DNA of 64,000 nucleotides, from positions 1,133,954-1,197,953 of the forward strand of contig NZ_MDKB01000003.1 of the NCBI RefSeq assembly GCF_001715295.1. Direction: 5' to 3'. Made by a program: the position numbers and the translations under genes. Shown piece by piece: positions 1 through 8,619 of the stretch. The stretch comes from Streptomyces griseus (GTDB lineage: Bacteria; Actinomycetota; Actinomycetes; Streptomycetales; Streptomycetaceae). The stretch's first letter is position 1. Every line of letters begins with the position of its first letter. The notes under the pieces were generated by a model. It was not told the DNA's origin. It saw only the letters and a program-made list of their open reading frames with translations, and did no database searches.

Positions 1-1203
1 CCCCTGGCCGGTGCCGAGCCACGAGCCCGCCGACATCAGGGACCAGAAGCCGACGGAGTTCTCGCCGCCGCCGGAGGTGTCGTACAGGTCCGGCAGGCCG
101 AGGTCGTGGGCGTACTCGTGGGCGAAGACGCCCAGGCCGCCGTTCTCGGGCTGCGCGGTGTAGTCGCCGACCCAGATGCCCGTGTCGCCGATCTCGGTGC
201 CACCGGCCTTGTTGCCGGCCGGGCCGGTCGCGCCGGCGTTGGTGCCGTAGGCGTACCAGCGGTGCGCCCAGATGGCGTTGGTGCCCTCGGCGCCGCCGCC
301 CGCGGACTCGTCCTCGCCGGCGTGGACCAGCTGGAAGTGGTCGATGTAGCCGTCGGGCTCGTTGAAGTTGCCGTCGCCGTCGAAGTCGTACCGGTCCCAC
401 TGGTCGTACTGGGCGAGGTCCGCCTTGATCTGGTCGAGCGTCCGGCCCTTGGCCTTCTGGTCGGCGACCCAGGCGTTGACGCCGTCGCGGACGGTGTCCC
501 AGACGTTGGCGCAGTTGGTCGAGCCGCAGTAGTTCGACCCGTAACGCGCCTCGTTGTAGGGCACCTTCACCCAGTCGGAGACCTCGCCGTCGACCGAGTA
601 GCGCCCGGAGGACGTCTTCTCGTAGTACGTCTTGAGCGAGTCCTTGCCCTCACCCTGCCCGAAGTACAGCTCCTGGAAGTGCGCCTGGCTGTAGTCGGCC
701 TGCCAGGCGGTGCTGTTGTCCTTCTCGGGGTCGGGCTCGGCTATCCGGTTGTGCAGGGGGCCGGGCGTGCCGCCGTACTTCTTGACGGGCGGCTTCGGGC
801 CGTCCCCGTCGGGGTCGAACATCGTGGTGTCGTCGACCTTGTCGCCGAACTCCACGAGGATGGTGAAGATCTTGTCGGTCTTCTCACGGCCGAGCTCGAC
901 GTACTTGCTCTTGCCGAGCTTGACGACCTTGGAACCACCCCGGGTGGTCACCTTCTTGTCGCCGGACAGCACCTGCTCCAGCGCGGCCTGACGCTGGGCG
1001 TCGTGCTCCTTACTGAAGGGGCCGTCCAGGTCGTGCTCGTGCGCCTTGGCCGGCGCGGGATCGCGGCGGTCCACGAGGGAAGCGCCTGATCCCGACGTCC
1101 TGTCGTCGGCCTGCGCGGTGGCGAAGGCGGATGCCGTCGCGGCCGTGGCGGCCAGGGCCACGGCTACTGCGGTGGCTCGCAGCGCGCGTCGTGTAGTGGT
1201 CAC
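1..1203 (-). CDS. Immune inhibitor A-type M6 metalloprotease, N-terminal part
   Basis: This is a secreted zinc metallopeptidase of the M6 (immune inhibitor A) family. About 401 residues are visible and the C-terminus lies beyond the left edge. The GTG start at 1203 follows a GGGGAGGA ribosome site 9 bases upstream. Residues 1 to about 31 form a signal peptide: RR near the N-terminus, an alanine/valine-rich core, then AQA. After a Lys/Asp-rich propeptide-like segment comes the M6 domain. The zinc motif HEYAHDLGLPD sits near residue 361, and LYDTSGGGENSVGFW follows it, both diagnostic of the family. The substrate cannot be predicted beyond extracellular protein. It is transcribed away from the next gene with its own upstream region. 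Confidence 0.93.
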   Translation of the reverse strand, partial: MTTTRRALRATAVAVALAATAATASAFATAQADDRTSGSGASLVDRRDPAPAKAHEHDLDGPFSKEHDAQRQAALEQVLSGDKKVTTRGGSKVVKLGKSKYVELGREKTDKIFTILVEFGDKVDDTTMFDPDGDGPKPPVKKYGGTPGPLHNRIAEPDPEKDNSTAWQADYSQAHFQELYFGQGEGKDSLKTYYEKTSSGRYSVDGEVSDWVKVPYNEARYGSNYCGSTNCANVWDTVRDGVNAWVADQKAKGRTLDQIKADLAQYDQWDRYDFDGDGNFNEPDGYIDHFQLVHAGEDESAGGGAEGTNAIWAHRWYAYGTNAGATGPAGNKAGGTEIGDTGIWVGDYTAQPENGGLGVFAHEYAHDLGLPDLYDTSGGGENSVGFWSLMSAGSWLGTGQG

Positions 1204-1581
1204 TTGATGCAGTCCTCCCCGGCGTTCGCGTCCGCGGCCAGGAAGGGTGAAGCAGGGCCGCGCGCGTTGACGCGTCACAAGTGACGACATTTGATCGGAG
1301 TTACGAGAGAAAAGACAGATCTTGACTTGCACAGGCCAAGTGCACTATGCGGGAGCATCATTCCGTTATCCGGACGTTCACCCGGGAGCCCGGCGGACCG
1401 ACCGGCGCGACCCGTACCCCGGTCGGCGACCGTGTGACCCAGTGCGCCCCCTGTGCACCGGCACCACGGGTCAGGTCCCGCTTACTACCCGTTCCCCGGG
1501 GGCATCCACCGTCGTAGAGTCGATCGACAGTGCGAACGTGTTGAGAGACCCCTATCCGACACCCTGAGGACGGACAACGCC
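1204..1581. other. Intergenic region between divergent protease and membrane-protein genes
   Basis: No gene is supported here although short frames are open. The region is less GC-rich than its surroundings around 1300-1360. On the plus strand there is a possible sigma-70-like promoter: TTGACT at 1322-1327, a 17-base gap, then CTATGC at 1345-1350. The link to the 1582 gene is weak because about 230 bases separate them. The protease promoter must lie just upstream of 1203 on the minus strand. Confidence 0.35.
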
Positions 1582-1878
1582 ATGACTCGTCCGACTGCCG
1601 CACAGATCTCCTACGGTTCGGTCACCGTCGTCGTCTCGGCCCTCGCCATGCTGCTGCTGTCCCGTACGGAGTCTGGCGTCGGCGTGGCCGTCATCTGTGT
1701 CGCCGCACTGGTCATCGGCGTGCTGGTGGCCGTGACCGTCCCGCTGCCCGGGCGGCCGGGTCCGGCCCGTCAGGAGACGGCCCCGTCACCTGCCCGCACC
1801 CGGCGCGTGCCCGACGGCGCCGGGACGGGTTCCGTACGCAGGGACGAGCGTGTCGGGGAGCACTCGCTGCACCGCTGA
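1582..1878 (+). CDS. Small two-TM membrane protein, function unknown
   Basis: A 98-residue protein beginning MTRPTAAQIS. The frame is open further upstream, but ATG 1582 is preferred because TGAGGAC lies about 10 bases before it and the N-terminal sequence then leads straight into a membrane segment. Two hydrophobic helices are visible, roughly residues 10-28 and 33-54, separated by a short loop containing SRTESG. A basic, Pro/Arg-rich cytoplasmic-type tail of about 45 residues follows. No catalytic motif is recognisable. It converges on the RDD gene at 1906. It is probably a conserved streptomycete membrane protein, but no role can be assigned. Confidence 0.7.
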   Translation: MTRPTAAQISYGSVTVVVSALAMLLLSRTESGVGVAVICVAALVIGVLVAVTVPLPGRPGPARQETAPSPARTRRVPDGAGTGSVRRDERVGEHSLHR

Positions 1879-1905
1879 CGCCGCGTCCGGCGCCACTGCG
1901 CCGCC

Positions 1906-2556
1906 TCACCGGACGACGACCACCACCGTCTTGCCCGCCTTGTCCTGCAGGCCCTGCCGGTAGGGCTTGTCGGTGAACATCAGGATGATGTTGATCAGCC
2001 ACCACAGGCACGGGCAGCACAGCAGCGCCGGCAGCCACAGCACGACGGCCCGCATCAACGCGGAGCTCGTGTCCGGCACCGAACCGTCGTTGAGCATCGC
2101 CACGCGCATCTTCAGCAGCCGCTTGCCCGGCGTCCGGCCGTCCTTGTGCGTGAAGTACGTGTCGTAGGCGACGTAGGCCACCAGGGCGATGAGCGACCAG
2201 ACCAGCTGGTGGCCGCTGTAGGCGCTGCCGACGGCGTTGCCGAAGTTGCCGTTCCCGTTGTCCCCGTTGTAATCGAGCGCGCCACCCCAGGGCAGCGAGA
2301 TCAGGTACAGCGGGATCGAGATGATGAGGAAGTCGATCAGCCGCGCCAGGATCCGCTTGCCCGGCTCGGCGAGCGGCGGCATACCGGCCAGCGGATCGGC
2401 GCCGCCGTACGGTCCGCCCCCGCCGAACGGGCCGGGGTCGTACGGGGGCGGAGGCGGGCCGCCCGGCGGCGGGGGCGGACCGTAGGGCGGCCGCTTGGAA
2501 AAGGGATCGTCCCCAGGCGGCTGACCGGGTGGCGGCGGCGGTGGCTCGTTGCTCAT
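1906..2556 (-). CDS. RDD family membrane protein
   Basis: A 216-residue integral membrane protein. The start MSNEPPPPPPG at 2556 is chosen over a longer frame because the upstream extension reads as shadow sequence and the real N-terminus is a typical Pro/Gly-rich cytoplasmic tail (residues 1-75). The RDD domain starts near residue 85 with KRILARLIDF, followed by about three membrane helices; the GRTPGKRLL motif lies between helices two and three. RDD proteins are poorly characterised; some have been linked to ion transport. The next gene on the same strand (2797-4428) carries a second RDD domain, so the pair may act together, but 240 bases separate them and co-transcription is not certain. 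Confidence 0.85.
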   Translation of the reverse strand: MSNEPPPPPPGQPPGDDPFSKRPPYGPPPPPGGPPPPPYDPGPFGGGGPYGGADPLAGMPPLAEPGKRILARLIDFLIISIPLYLISLPWGGALDYNGDNGNGNFGNAVGSAYSGHQLVWSLIALVAYVAYDTYFTHKDGRTPGKRLLKMRVAMLNDGSVPDTSSALMRAVVLWLPALLCCPCLWWLINIILMFTDKPYRQGLQDKAGKTVVVVVR

Positions 2557-2796
2557 GGGGGCAGTGCACCGCGGCCCGTGCGGGCCCGCAACGGCTGAGG
2601 TGCTTTCGGGGGACGGGGCGTCAGCACACGGGCGTACGGGGCGGCAGGGCGGGGGTGCCGGCACGGCCGGCGCGTACCTGCCTGCGTGTCAGGTGGCCGG
2701 GCGTCAGGCGGCGGAAGACGCCGGACGGTCTGCGTCCCCGCCCGGTCCAGGAAACGCCCCTGGTGCCGCCCCGGGGAACGCGACCCGGCCCGTGCC

Positions 2797-4428
2797 TCAG
2801 CCCGCGACGAAGGTCCGGGCCGCCTTGTCGTGCCAGCACTGGCGCCACGGCCGGTCGACCAGACACCACAGCACGTTGACCACGCCGACGACCAGCAGGC
2901 CCAGCACCCCGTACACCAGCCAGCGGCGCAGGGCGGCCCCGAGCGTGGGCGCCTCGTGGGACTCGATGTCGCGCACCTCGATGCCGCACAGCTTCTTGCC
3001 GAGCGTGCGGCCCCACCGGGCGGTGGGCAGGGCCTCCAGTACGCAGCCCAGCACGAGGAACGCGCCGATCACCGCACCGAACAGTCCGGCCGTGGTGGAG
3101 TCCAGCAGCCACACGGTGACGGTCTCGCCGGACTGCTTCGCCGCTTCGATCTTCCCGTCGATGTGCTCCACGGCCCGGGTGACCAGCGGGAATCCGACGG
3201 CACCGGCCAGTGCGCCGAGCACTACCGTGTCGAGGAGCCGTGCCGCCAGCCGCTTGCCGAGACCGGCGGGCCTGGCGGACGCCTGGGAGCGGGCCAGCTG
3301 CTGGAAGGGGTCGTCGACCGGGGGCTTCCAGGGCACCACGGGCTGCTGCCCCGGCCCGGCACCCTGCTGCTGCGCGGGTACCGGCTGCGGCTGCGGACGG
3401 GCCGTCTGTCCTGGCTGCGCGAGCTGGTGGACCTGCTGCGCCCAGGAGGCGGACCCGCCACCGGGGCCGGGCGTCAGAGGCGTGTGCGGTACGGGCGCCG
3501 GGGTCCGGGCCTGCGGCGGTGCGGGAGAAGGGGTGGGTACCCGCGGCGGTGCGGGGGAAGGCGTGGCCACCTGCGGAGGTGCGGGGGAAGGGGTGGGCGC
3601 CTGCGGGGTGGCCGGCTGCGGGGTGGCCGCGGGCGGCAGCGCCCGCATCGCCATCGTGCCGTCGGCGGGCGCGGGCCCGGACGCGCGGGGGCGCGGGGTG
3701 CGGGCTCCGCCCGGGTCGAGCGCGCGGATGGTGAGTGTGCCCTCGGACGGCGGGCGGCTCCCCTCCCCCGGACCTCCCGTCCGGTCGGCACGGACGGCTG
3801 CGGTCCCGTCGGGCACGTCACCCGCTCCGTCCCTCATCCCGGGCAGGGCGCCCCGAGCCGGATCGGAGCCGGGCACGCGGGGGTCGGCCGGAAGCCGGCG
3901 GGCCGCGGCGTCGCCCGCGGGCGCGGTGTCCGGGGGAGCCGCGTCCGGCCGGGTCGTCGAGGAGTGCGGGGCGCCGGCCGTGCGGGGGGCGGGGCCGCCC
4001 CAGGAGACGCGGTGGTCGTGCTCTCCCCCGAAGCCCGTCTGCCGGGCGGTGTCGGCCTGCCAGGCGGACGCCGGTTCGGGGCGGCTGCCGGCCGTGCCCG
4101 TCCCCCCGTCCCCACCGCCGAAGTCCCCCGCCTCCTCGACCTCGTCGAGGAACATCGGTCCGGTCTCGTCCACCGGGGCCGGCTGCTGCGCCGGCCGTCG
4201 GTCCGGCTGCCGGTCCGCCTGTCGGGGGGCGGCGTCCGCCGCCCGTGCGGCTGCCGTACCGCCCTGCTGCTGGGCGGCCGCCGTCCCGTCGCCCTGGGGC
4301 GCGGGCCGGCTCGTACCGGGGACCCATGACGCCCCGTTCCAGTACCGGACGTATCCGGGAATGGACGGGTCGGGGTAGTACCCCTCGCGGGGGCTTTCGT
4401 CACCGGGTGCCGGGGTTGGGGCGCTCAT
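2797..4428 (-). CDS. DUF2510-RDD membrane protein with long disordered linker
   Basis: A 543-residue protein in three parts. Residues about 15-45 match a DUF2510 module (EGYYPDPSIPGYVRYWNGA, Trp-containing). Residues about 50-380 are low-complexity, rich in Pro, Ala, Gly and Asp, with short tandem repeats of the TPSPAPPQ type (around bases 3480-3640). The last 150 residues form an RDD domain (KRLAARLLDTVV, then GRTLGKKLCGIEV) with about three membrane helices. The start at 4428 (MSAPTPAPGD) leaves the long upstream open frame as untranslated. DUF2510 is usually found at the cytoplasmic N-terminus of actinobacterial membrane proteins. Function is unknown; by architecture it is a membrane-anchored scaffold or transporter accessory. 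Confidence 0.85.
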   Translation of the reverse strand: MSAPTPAPGDESPREGYYPDPSIPGYVRYWNGASWVPGTSRPAPQGDGTAAAQQQGGTAAARAADAAPRQADRQPDRRPAQQPAPVDETGPMFLDEVEEAGDFGGGDGGTGTAGSRPEPASAWQADTARQTGFGGEHDHRVSWGGPAPRTAGAPHSSTTRPDAAPPDTAPAGDAAARRLPADPRVPGSDPARGALPGMRDGAGDVPDGTAAVRADRTGGPGEGSRPPSEGTLTIRALDPGGARTPRPRASGPAPADGTMAMRALPPAATPQPATPQAPTPSPAPPQVATPSPAPPRVPTPSPAPPQARTPAPVPHTPLTPGPGGGSASWAQQVHQLAQPGQTARPQPQPVPAQQQGAGPGQQPVVPWKPPVDDPFQQLARSQASARPAGLGKRLAARLLDTVVLGALAGAVGFPLVTRAVEHIDGKIEAAKQSGETVTVWLLDSTTAGLFGAVIGAFLVLGCVLEALPTARWGRTLGKKLCGIEVRDIESHEAPTLGAALRRWLVYGVLGLLVVGVVNVLWCLVDRPWRQCWHDKAARTFVAG

Positions 4429-4641
4429 CACCGTGGTCCCGTATCTCTTCGAGGCCTCAATACAAGGGTCCACATCTATCAGACCGGCGCGTACCCCCGG
4501 GCCCGTCCTGACGTTTGGACCACTTTCAGGATCGTCGGAAGATTTTCCGGGAAGTCGCGTCATGGGCGGACAGCAGGGCTCTCTCTCCTTGTGCGGCCCG
4601 GTCGGAGGACCGGCCTCTACGACCAACGGAAGGTACGTGCC

Positions 4642-5118
4642 ATGCGAGACGTCGTGGAACGCGAGCTGGAAATGATGCTCGTCCTGTCACCCGAGCGGTC
4701 CGTTCCCGTGCCCGCCCGGCTCTCCTACCTCACCGACGACCCGTACGCGGTGCACATCGCCTTCCACATCGGCTCGGAGTCACCGGTGCACTGGACGTTC
4801 GCCCGTGAGCTGCTCGTGGAGGGCGTGTTCAGGCCGTGCGGGAACGGGGACGTACGCATCTGGCCGACCCGGGTCGACGGCCGGGGCGTCATCTGCGTCG
4901 CGCTGGCCTCGCCGGACGGCAGCGCCCTCCTGGAGATGCCGTCGGCCGCCGTCTCCGCCTGGGTGGAGCGCACGCTCGTGATCGTGCCGCCGGGCACGGA
5001 GAACGCCCTGCTGGGCCTGGACGCGGCGCTCGCCGAGCTGCTCACCCCCCTGCCGGCCGACGACGCCTGGCTGACCGATCCGTGGGCCGCCGAGGACTCC
5101 CAGGACGGTGAGCCGTGA
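4642..5118 (+). CDS. ssgG: SsgA-like sporulation protein (SsgG-like)
   Basis: A 158-residue SsgA-like protein. These actinomycete proteins control sporulation-specific septation and cell-wall events. Start MRDVVERELEM at 4642 has GGAAGG upstream. Family hallmarks are visible: PVPARLSYLTDDPYAVHIAF, then WTFARELLVEG, then GNGDVRIWP, and the LEMPSAAVSAWVERT segment. The assignment to SsgG rather than another paralogue rests on neighbourhood: in S. coelicolor, ssgG lies a few genes before hppD (from memory), as here. SsgG has been linked to correct placement of septa. It is monocistronic and converges on the sensor kinase gene. The family is certain; the paralogue letter is likely. Confidence 0.88.
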   Translation: MRDVVERELEMMLVLSPERSVPVPARLSYLTDDPYAVHIAFHIGSESPVHWTFARELLVEGVFRPCGNGDVRIWPTRVDGRGVICVALASPDGSALLEMPSAAVSAWVERTLVIVPPGTENALLGLDAALAELLTPLPADDAWLTDPWAAEDSQDGEP

Positions 5119-5152
5119 CGGGCGCGGGCCGGGCCCGCACCGCGGACCGGGC

Positions 5153-5179
5153 GACCCGAAGGACCCGAAGGACCCGAAC
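5153..5179. repeat. 9-bp tandem repeat, three copies
   Basis: Unit GACCCGAAG at 5153-5161 and 5162-5170, then GACCCGAAC at 5171-5179. It lies in the convergent gap just after the ssgG stop. This is probably slippage-generated simple sequence; no function is evident. Confidence 0.7.
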
Positions 5180-5360
5180 GAGCCTGGCCGGTGCGGTGGT
5201 CGGGCGGTCAGGCAGGGCGGAGGCTGTCGGCACGGTGCGGTGGGTTCTCCACCGGATCGCGGCCGGAGATCAGGACATCGCCCCCCTCGCGTTCGCCCCG
5301 CACCGCCGTCGGCCTGCCCTCAGCATCGGGATCCCCGCATGGGCCGGGCGCGTGGATGCC

Positions 5361-7235
5361 TCATGTTCCGGTCTGAGGCCGAGTACCTGGAGTCCGACGA
5401 GGCAGAGTCAGGGTGAAGACCGTTCCCTCGTGCAGGACGCTGGTCACCGACACCGTGCCGCCGTGGGCTTCGACGAGCTGGCGGACGATGGACAGGCCCA
5501 GCCCGCTGCCGCCCGTCCGGCGGCTGCGCGACTTGTCGGCGCGCCAGAAGCGGTCGAAGACGTGGGGCAGGTCCGCGGCGTCGATGCCGGTGCCGGTGTC
5601 GGACACCTCGACCACGACCTGGTCGGCGGTGTCGCGGCAGTGCAGCGCCACGCTCCCGCCGGGAGGGGTGTGCCGGATGGCGTTGGACAGCAGGTTGCCG
5701 ACGGCCTGCCGTAGGCGCACGGGGTCCGCGCAGAGCGTCGGACTGCCCTCGGTGCTGGTCGTGAGCGTGACTCCGGCGGTGTCGGCCCGGCCCAGGTGGG
5801 CGGCGGCTACCTGGTCGAGAAGTTCCCGCAGGCGCAGGGGTTCGGGGTGCAGCCGGAACTGGTCCGCGTCTGCCTGCGCCAGGTGCTGGAGGTCGTCGAC
5901 GATGTGCTGGAGCAACAGGGCTTCCTCCAGCAAGGAGGTGACGAACGCCTTGTCGGAGGCGGCGAGACCGTCCTGTGCCGCTTCGAGCCAGATGCGGATC
6001 GTGCTGAGCGGGGTACGCAGTTCATGGGCGACATCGCTGACCATGGCCTTGCGTTGGCCTTCCAGGCGTTCGCGGCGCTCCGAGAGATCGTTGAAGGCGG
6101 CGGCCAGATGACCGATCTCGTCGTTGGTGGTCACCGGCACCCGCAACTGCTGCTGTTGCGGCAGGCGGTGGACGACGTCCGTCAGCGTCCGCAGCGGTCT
6201 GACGAGCCTGGTGCCGACGGCGACGGTGACGGCCACGGTGAGGAGGAGTACGAGGGCGGCCACGCCGGCGATCCGGACCGTGTTGGCCGGGGAGAGAGCG
6301 AAGCCGGGGGCGGCCGATCCGCTCCGTGTGGTGACGAACAACAGTACGGGCGGTGCGACGTAAGGGGCGAGCTGATCGCGGCGGGCGGTGTCGACGCACC
6401 CTTGTACGGCCTCGCCCCCGGCTCCGCCTCCGTAGGGTGAGAAGCTGAGATCGACCGTCACGGGGTCCAGGTTCTGACGCCGCACGCACTCGTTGATCCG
6501 GTCGTTGAGCTGCTTGAGCGCTCGTGTCTCGGTCCGCGTGGGGAAGTCGAGCACGTACAGCCCGCACATGGCGCCGATCTCCTCCCGGCCCGAGGTGGTA
6601 CCGGTGAGGACGACGGAGGGCCGGCCGCTGGGCGCCTCGACGACGGAGGCCGAGGAACCCTTGGTGTTGTTGCGCAGGCACGCTTGGATGGTTTCCACGC
6701 GACGCCGCAGTTTCTGGCGTTCGGACCTCGGCAGCCTGTACGGGCCGACGGCTCGAGGGTCGATTCCGTTCGTCCTGGTGCCGGGCAGCAGCGCCGGGTC
6801 GGCCCGCAGGGGGTCGACCAGTGCCGAGGCCGTGGTGGGGAGGGGGGCGGCGGAGCCGGACGCGGCGAGGGGCCGGCGGTCCTGCGTGGTCAGGGTGATA
6901 CGGCGTCCGGTCCGCTCGGCCAGTCGGTGCAGGGTCGGCTTCACCTCCGACCAGTCCGTGTGGCCGGCGGCGTAGCCGACGAGCGTGTCGTAGATCAGGG
7001 CGTCGTGGGCGAGAACCTGTCCCTGCTCCTGCTTCAGCGCGCTGGTGGCCGTGCGCGTGGCCAGCCACGCGGTGGCCGCGACCGAGCAGACGGCGATCGT
7101 GATCGACGCCGCGAGCAGTCGGACCAGCAGGCTTCGGTGCAGCGGTGTCCTGCGTCCACCCGCTGTCTCCGGCTCGGCCACGGACCGCGCCCTTCGCGCC
7201 CCTCGCGCTGTACGCGCCTCGGTCTCAGCGCGCAC
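5361..7235 (-). CDS. Two-component sensor histidine kinase with Cys-containing extracellular sensor
   Basis: A 624-residue membrane kinase partnered with the regulator directly upstream. GTG 7235 overlaps the regulator stop by 11 bases, so translation is coupled. Order: basic N-terminus, TM1 about 36-60, a 260-residue extracellular sensor, TM2 about 322-344, HAMP, H-box SDVAHELRTPLS with phosphorylated His404, N-box GNLLSNAIRHT, then ATP motifs DTGTGID and GGSGLGLSI. The sensor contains four cysteines (186, 224, 250, 280), three in similar short contexts (IQACLRNN, INECVRRQN, VQGCVDTAR). Such cysteines may pair as disulfides outside the cell. The divergent lipoprotein and efflux genes make them the obvious target operon. 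The ligand is unknown; a cell-envelope-active compound is a reasonable guess. Confidence 0.93.
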   Translation of the reverse strand: MRAETEARTARGARRARSVAEPETAGGRRTPLHRSLLVRLLAASITIAVCSVAATAWLATRTATSALKQEQGQVLAHDALIYDTLVGYAAGHTDWSEVKPTLHRLAERTGRRITLTTQDRRPLAASGSAAPLPTTASALVDPLRADPALLPGTRTNGIDPRAVGPYRLPRSERQKLRRRVETIQACLRNNTKGSSASVVEAPSGRPSVVLTGTTSGREEIGAMCGLYVLDFPTRTETRALKQLNDRINECVRRQNLDPVTVDLSFSPYGGGAGGEAVQGCVDTARRDQLAPYVAPPVLLFVTTRSGSAAPGFALSPANTVRIAGVAALVLLLTVAVTVAVGTRLVRPLRTLTDVVHRLPQQQQLRVPVTTNDEIGHLAAAFNDLSERRERLEGQRKAMVSDVAHELRTPLSTIRIWLEAAQDGLAASDKAFVTSLLEEALLLQHIVDDLQHLAQADADQFRLHPEPLRLRELLDQVAAAHLGRADTAGVTLTTSTEGSPTLCADPVRLRQAVGNLLSNAIRHTPPGGSVALHCRDTADQVVVEVSDTGTGIDAADLPHVFDRFWRADKSRSRRTGGSGLGLSIVRQLVEAHGGTVSVTSVLHEGTVFTLTLPRRTPGTRPQTGT

Positions 7236-7926
7236 GGGTGCCGTCGGTGAGGCAGTAGCCGACTCCGTAGACCGTCCGCAGGTAGACCGGCTCCCGGGGA
7301 ACGGCCTCGATCTTCTTACGGAGGTTCAGGATGTGTACGTCGATGGTGCGCTCGGTGATGTACCGGTTGTCCCCCCGCGTCCGGGCCAGTAGCTGGCGCC
7401 GGGTGAAGACCCTTTCCGGGTCGGCGGCCATCGTGGCGAGGACCTCGAACTCACCCGGTGTGCAGGCCACCCGCCGTCCCTCGATCTCCACGGTGCGGCG
7501 GACGGGATCGAGGGCGAGGGCACCGATCCGCAGCACCGGGTCGTCCGGCGTGCCGGCGGCTGCCCGCGTCCGCCGGAGCAGGGTGCGGATCCGGGCCATG
7601 AGCTCGCGAGGGCTGTACGGCTTGGTCAGGTAGTCGTCGGCACCGAGGTCCAAGCCGAGCAGCAGGTCCTCCTCGGTGCTGCGGGCCGTCAGCATGAGCA
7701 CCGGCACGTCACTTTCGCGCCGCAGGACGCGGCACACGTCCAGACCGTCGACGACGGGCATCATCACGTCGAGGACCAGCAGGTCGGGCCGGCGGCGGCG
7801 CACCTCGTCGAGCGCGGCACGCCCGTCATGGACGAGCTGGGCGATGTAACCCTCACGTTCCAGATAGAGGCGGATCGCCTCGGCCTGCTTGATGTCGTCC
7901 TCGGCCACCAGGACACGTGCTCTCAT
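7225..7926 (-). CDS. OmpR/PhoB-family response regulator
   Basis: A 233-residue DNA-binding regulator, cognate to the downstream kinase. The receiver domain (1-118) has the acidic pair E9/D10-D11, phospho-acceptor Asp53 in LDVMMP, Thr80 and Lys102. The C-terminal winged helix (about 130-228) shows the OmpR-type signature around TRRQLLARTRGDNRYITERT and ends with TVYGVGYCL. ATG 7926 lies 78 bases from the divergent lipoprotein gene at 8005, so this regulator probably binds that short shared promoter (see the direct repeats at 7966-7981) and controls both operons. The assignment to the family is certain; the regulon is inferred from position. Confidence 0.95.
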   Translation of the reverse strand: MRARVLVAEDDIKQAEAIRLYLEREGYIAQLVHDGRAALDEVRRRRPDLLVLDVMMPVVDGLDVCRVLRRESDVPVLMLTARSTEEDLLLGLDLGADDYLTKPYSPRELMARIRTLLRRTRAAAGTPDDPVLRIGALALDPVRRTVEIEGRRVACTPGEFEVLATMAADPERVFTRRQLLARTRGDNRYITERTIDVHILNLRKKIEAVPREPVYLRTVYGVGYCLTDGTRAR

Positions 7927-7965
7927 GAAGGTCAGATTAGGCGCCGATATGAAGGCGGACGAGTC

Positions 7966-7981
7966 TCTGATCGCGTTCTGA
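7966..7981. promoter_or_regulatory. Candidate OmpR-type direct-repeat operator
   Basis: Two TCTGA half-sites (7966-7970 and 7977-7981) spaced 11 bases start to start lie in the 78-bp divergent gap between regulator and lipoprotein genes. Eleven-base direct repeats are typical of tandem OmpR-family binding. A second direct repeat, ATGAAGG, occurs at 7925-7931 and 7949-7955. Binding itself is inferred. Confidence 0.35.
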
Positions 7982-8004
7982 CAGGATCGTCATAACTGCA
8001 CTCC

Positions 8005-8619
8005 ATGCTCAGGGGCATGTCGAACTTCTTCAATCGAGCGTGGTCGCGACACCGCCGGAAGACATCCTCTGCCGCACGGCCGGCCCGGGGCCCTGTCCCC
8101 CGGGCCGCCGTCCTCACCTCGGCCTGCGCGGCCACACTGGTCCTGGCCGCCTGCGGCGGGGGCGCCGATGAGGCGAAGGACGACGGCCGTGTCGCCTCGA
8201 TCTCCAGACCGTCGGCGGACGGCGGCGGTGCGGCGCCGAGGAGCGGTGACGGTTCCGACGCGGGCCGCCCTCAGATCCGGCTGGACACCACTTCCGAAGA
8301 GATGGGCCGCATGTACGACGCCTGGATCGCCTGTATGAAGAAGAACGGGATGCGCAACAAGGGGGAGGACAAGCCGGACTCTCCCTGGGTCGTGAAGTGC
8401 CAGGGCAAGGAACCCCTCCAGCCGGCCGAACTGGACCCGGCCCGGAATCCGGACTTCATGGACGACTCACGGGCCATGGTGCAGTGCATGAACAAGCACG
8501 GATTCGAGAGCGTGCTCGTGGACGAGGGCTGGGGTCTGAAAGACGGGGCCTCGATGAACAAGCCCGGCTACGAAACGTTCAAGACGGACTGCCAGACGGA
8601 GGCCTTCGGTGGCAAGTGA
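8005..8619 (+). CDS. Cys-motif lipoprotein of the efflux operon
   Basis: A 204-residue lipoprotein, first gene of the operon divergent from the two-component system. The signal ends in lipobox LVLAAC with Cys50 as the lipidated residue. A Gly/Asp-rich linker follows, then a domain of two similar halves: WIACMKKNGM (Cys110) paired with KCQG (Cys132), and MVQCMNKHGF (Cys161) paired with TDCQ (Cys196). The CM-x-K-x-G element is recurrent in actinobacterial lipoproteins that neighbour MacAB-like transporters, where its role is unknown. ATG 8017 is an alternative start; neither has a strong ribosome site. The stop overlaps the next gene by 11 bases. Possibly a ligand-binding or adaptor component of the transporter. 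Confidence 0.8.
   Translation: MLRGMSNFFNRAWSRHRRKTSSAARPARGPVPRAAVLTSACAATLVLAACGGGADEAKDDGRVASISRPSADGGGAAPRSGDGSDAGRPQIRLDTTSEEMGRMYDAWIACMKKNGMRNKGEDKPDSPWVVKCQGKEPLQPAELDPARNPDFMDDSRAMVQCMNKHGFESVLVDEGWGLKDGASMNKPGYETFKTDCQTEAFGGK

Noticed and set aside
2557..2796. Long open frames bridging the two RDD genes
   Set aside because: They carry no recognisable domains and the two RDD starts are explained by family N-termini.
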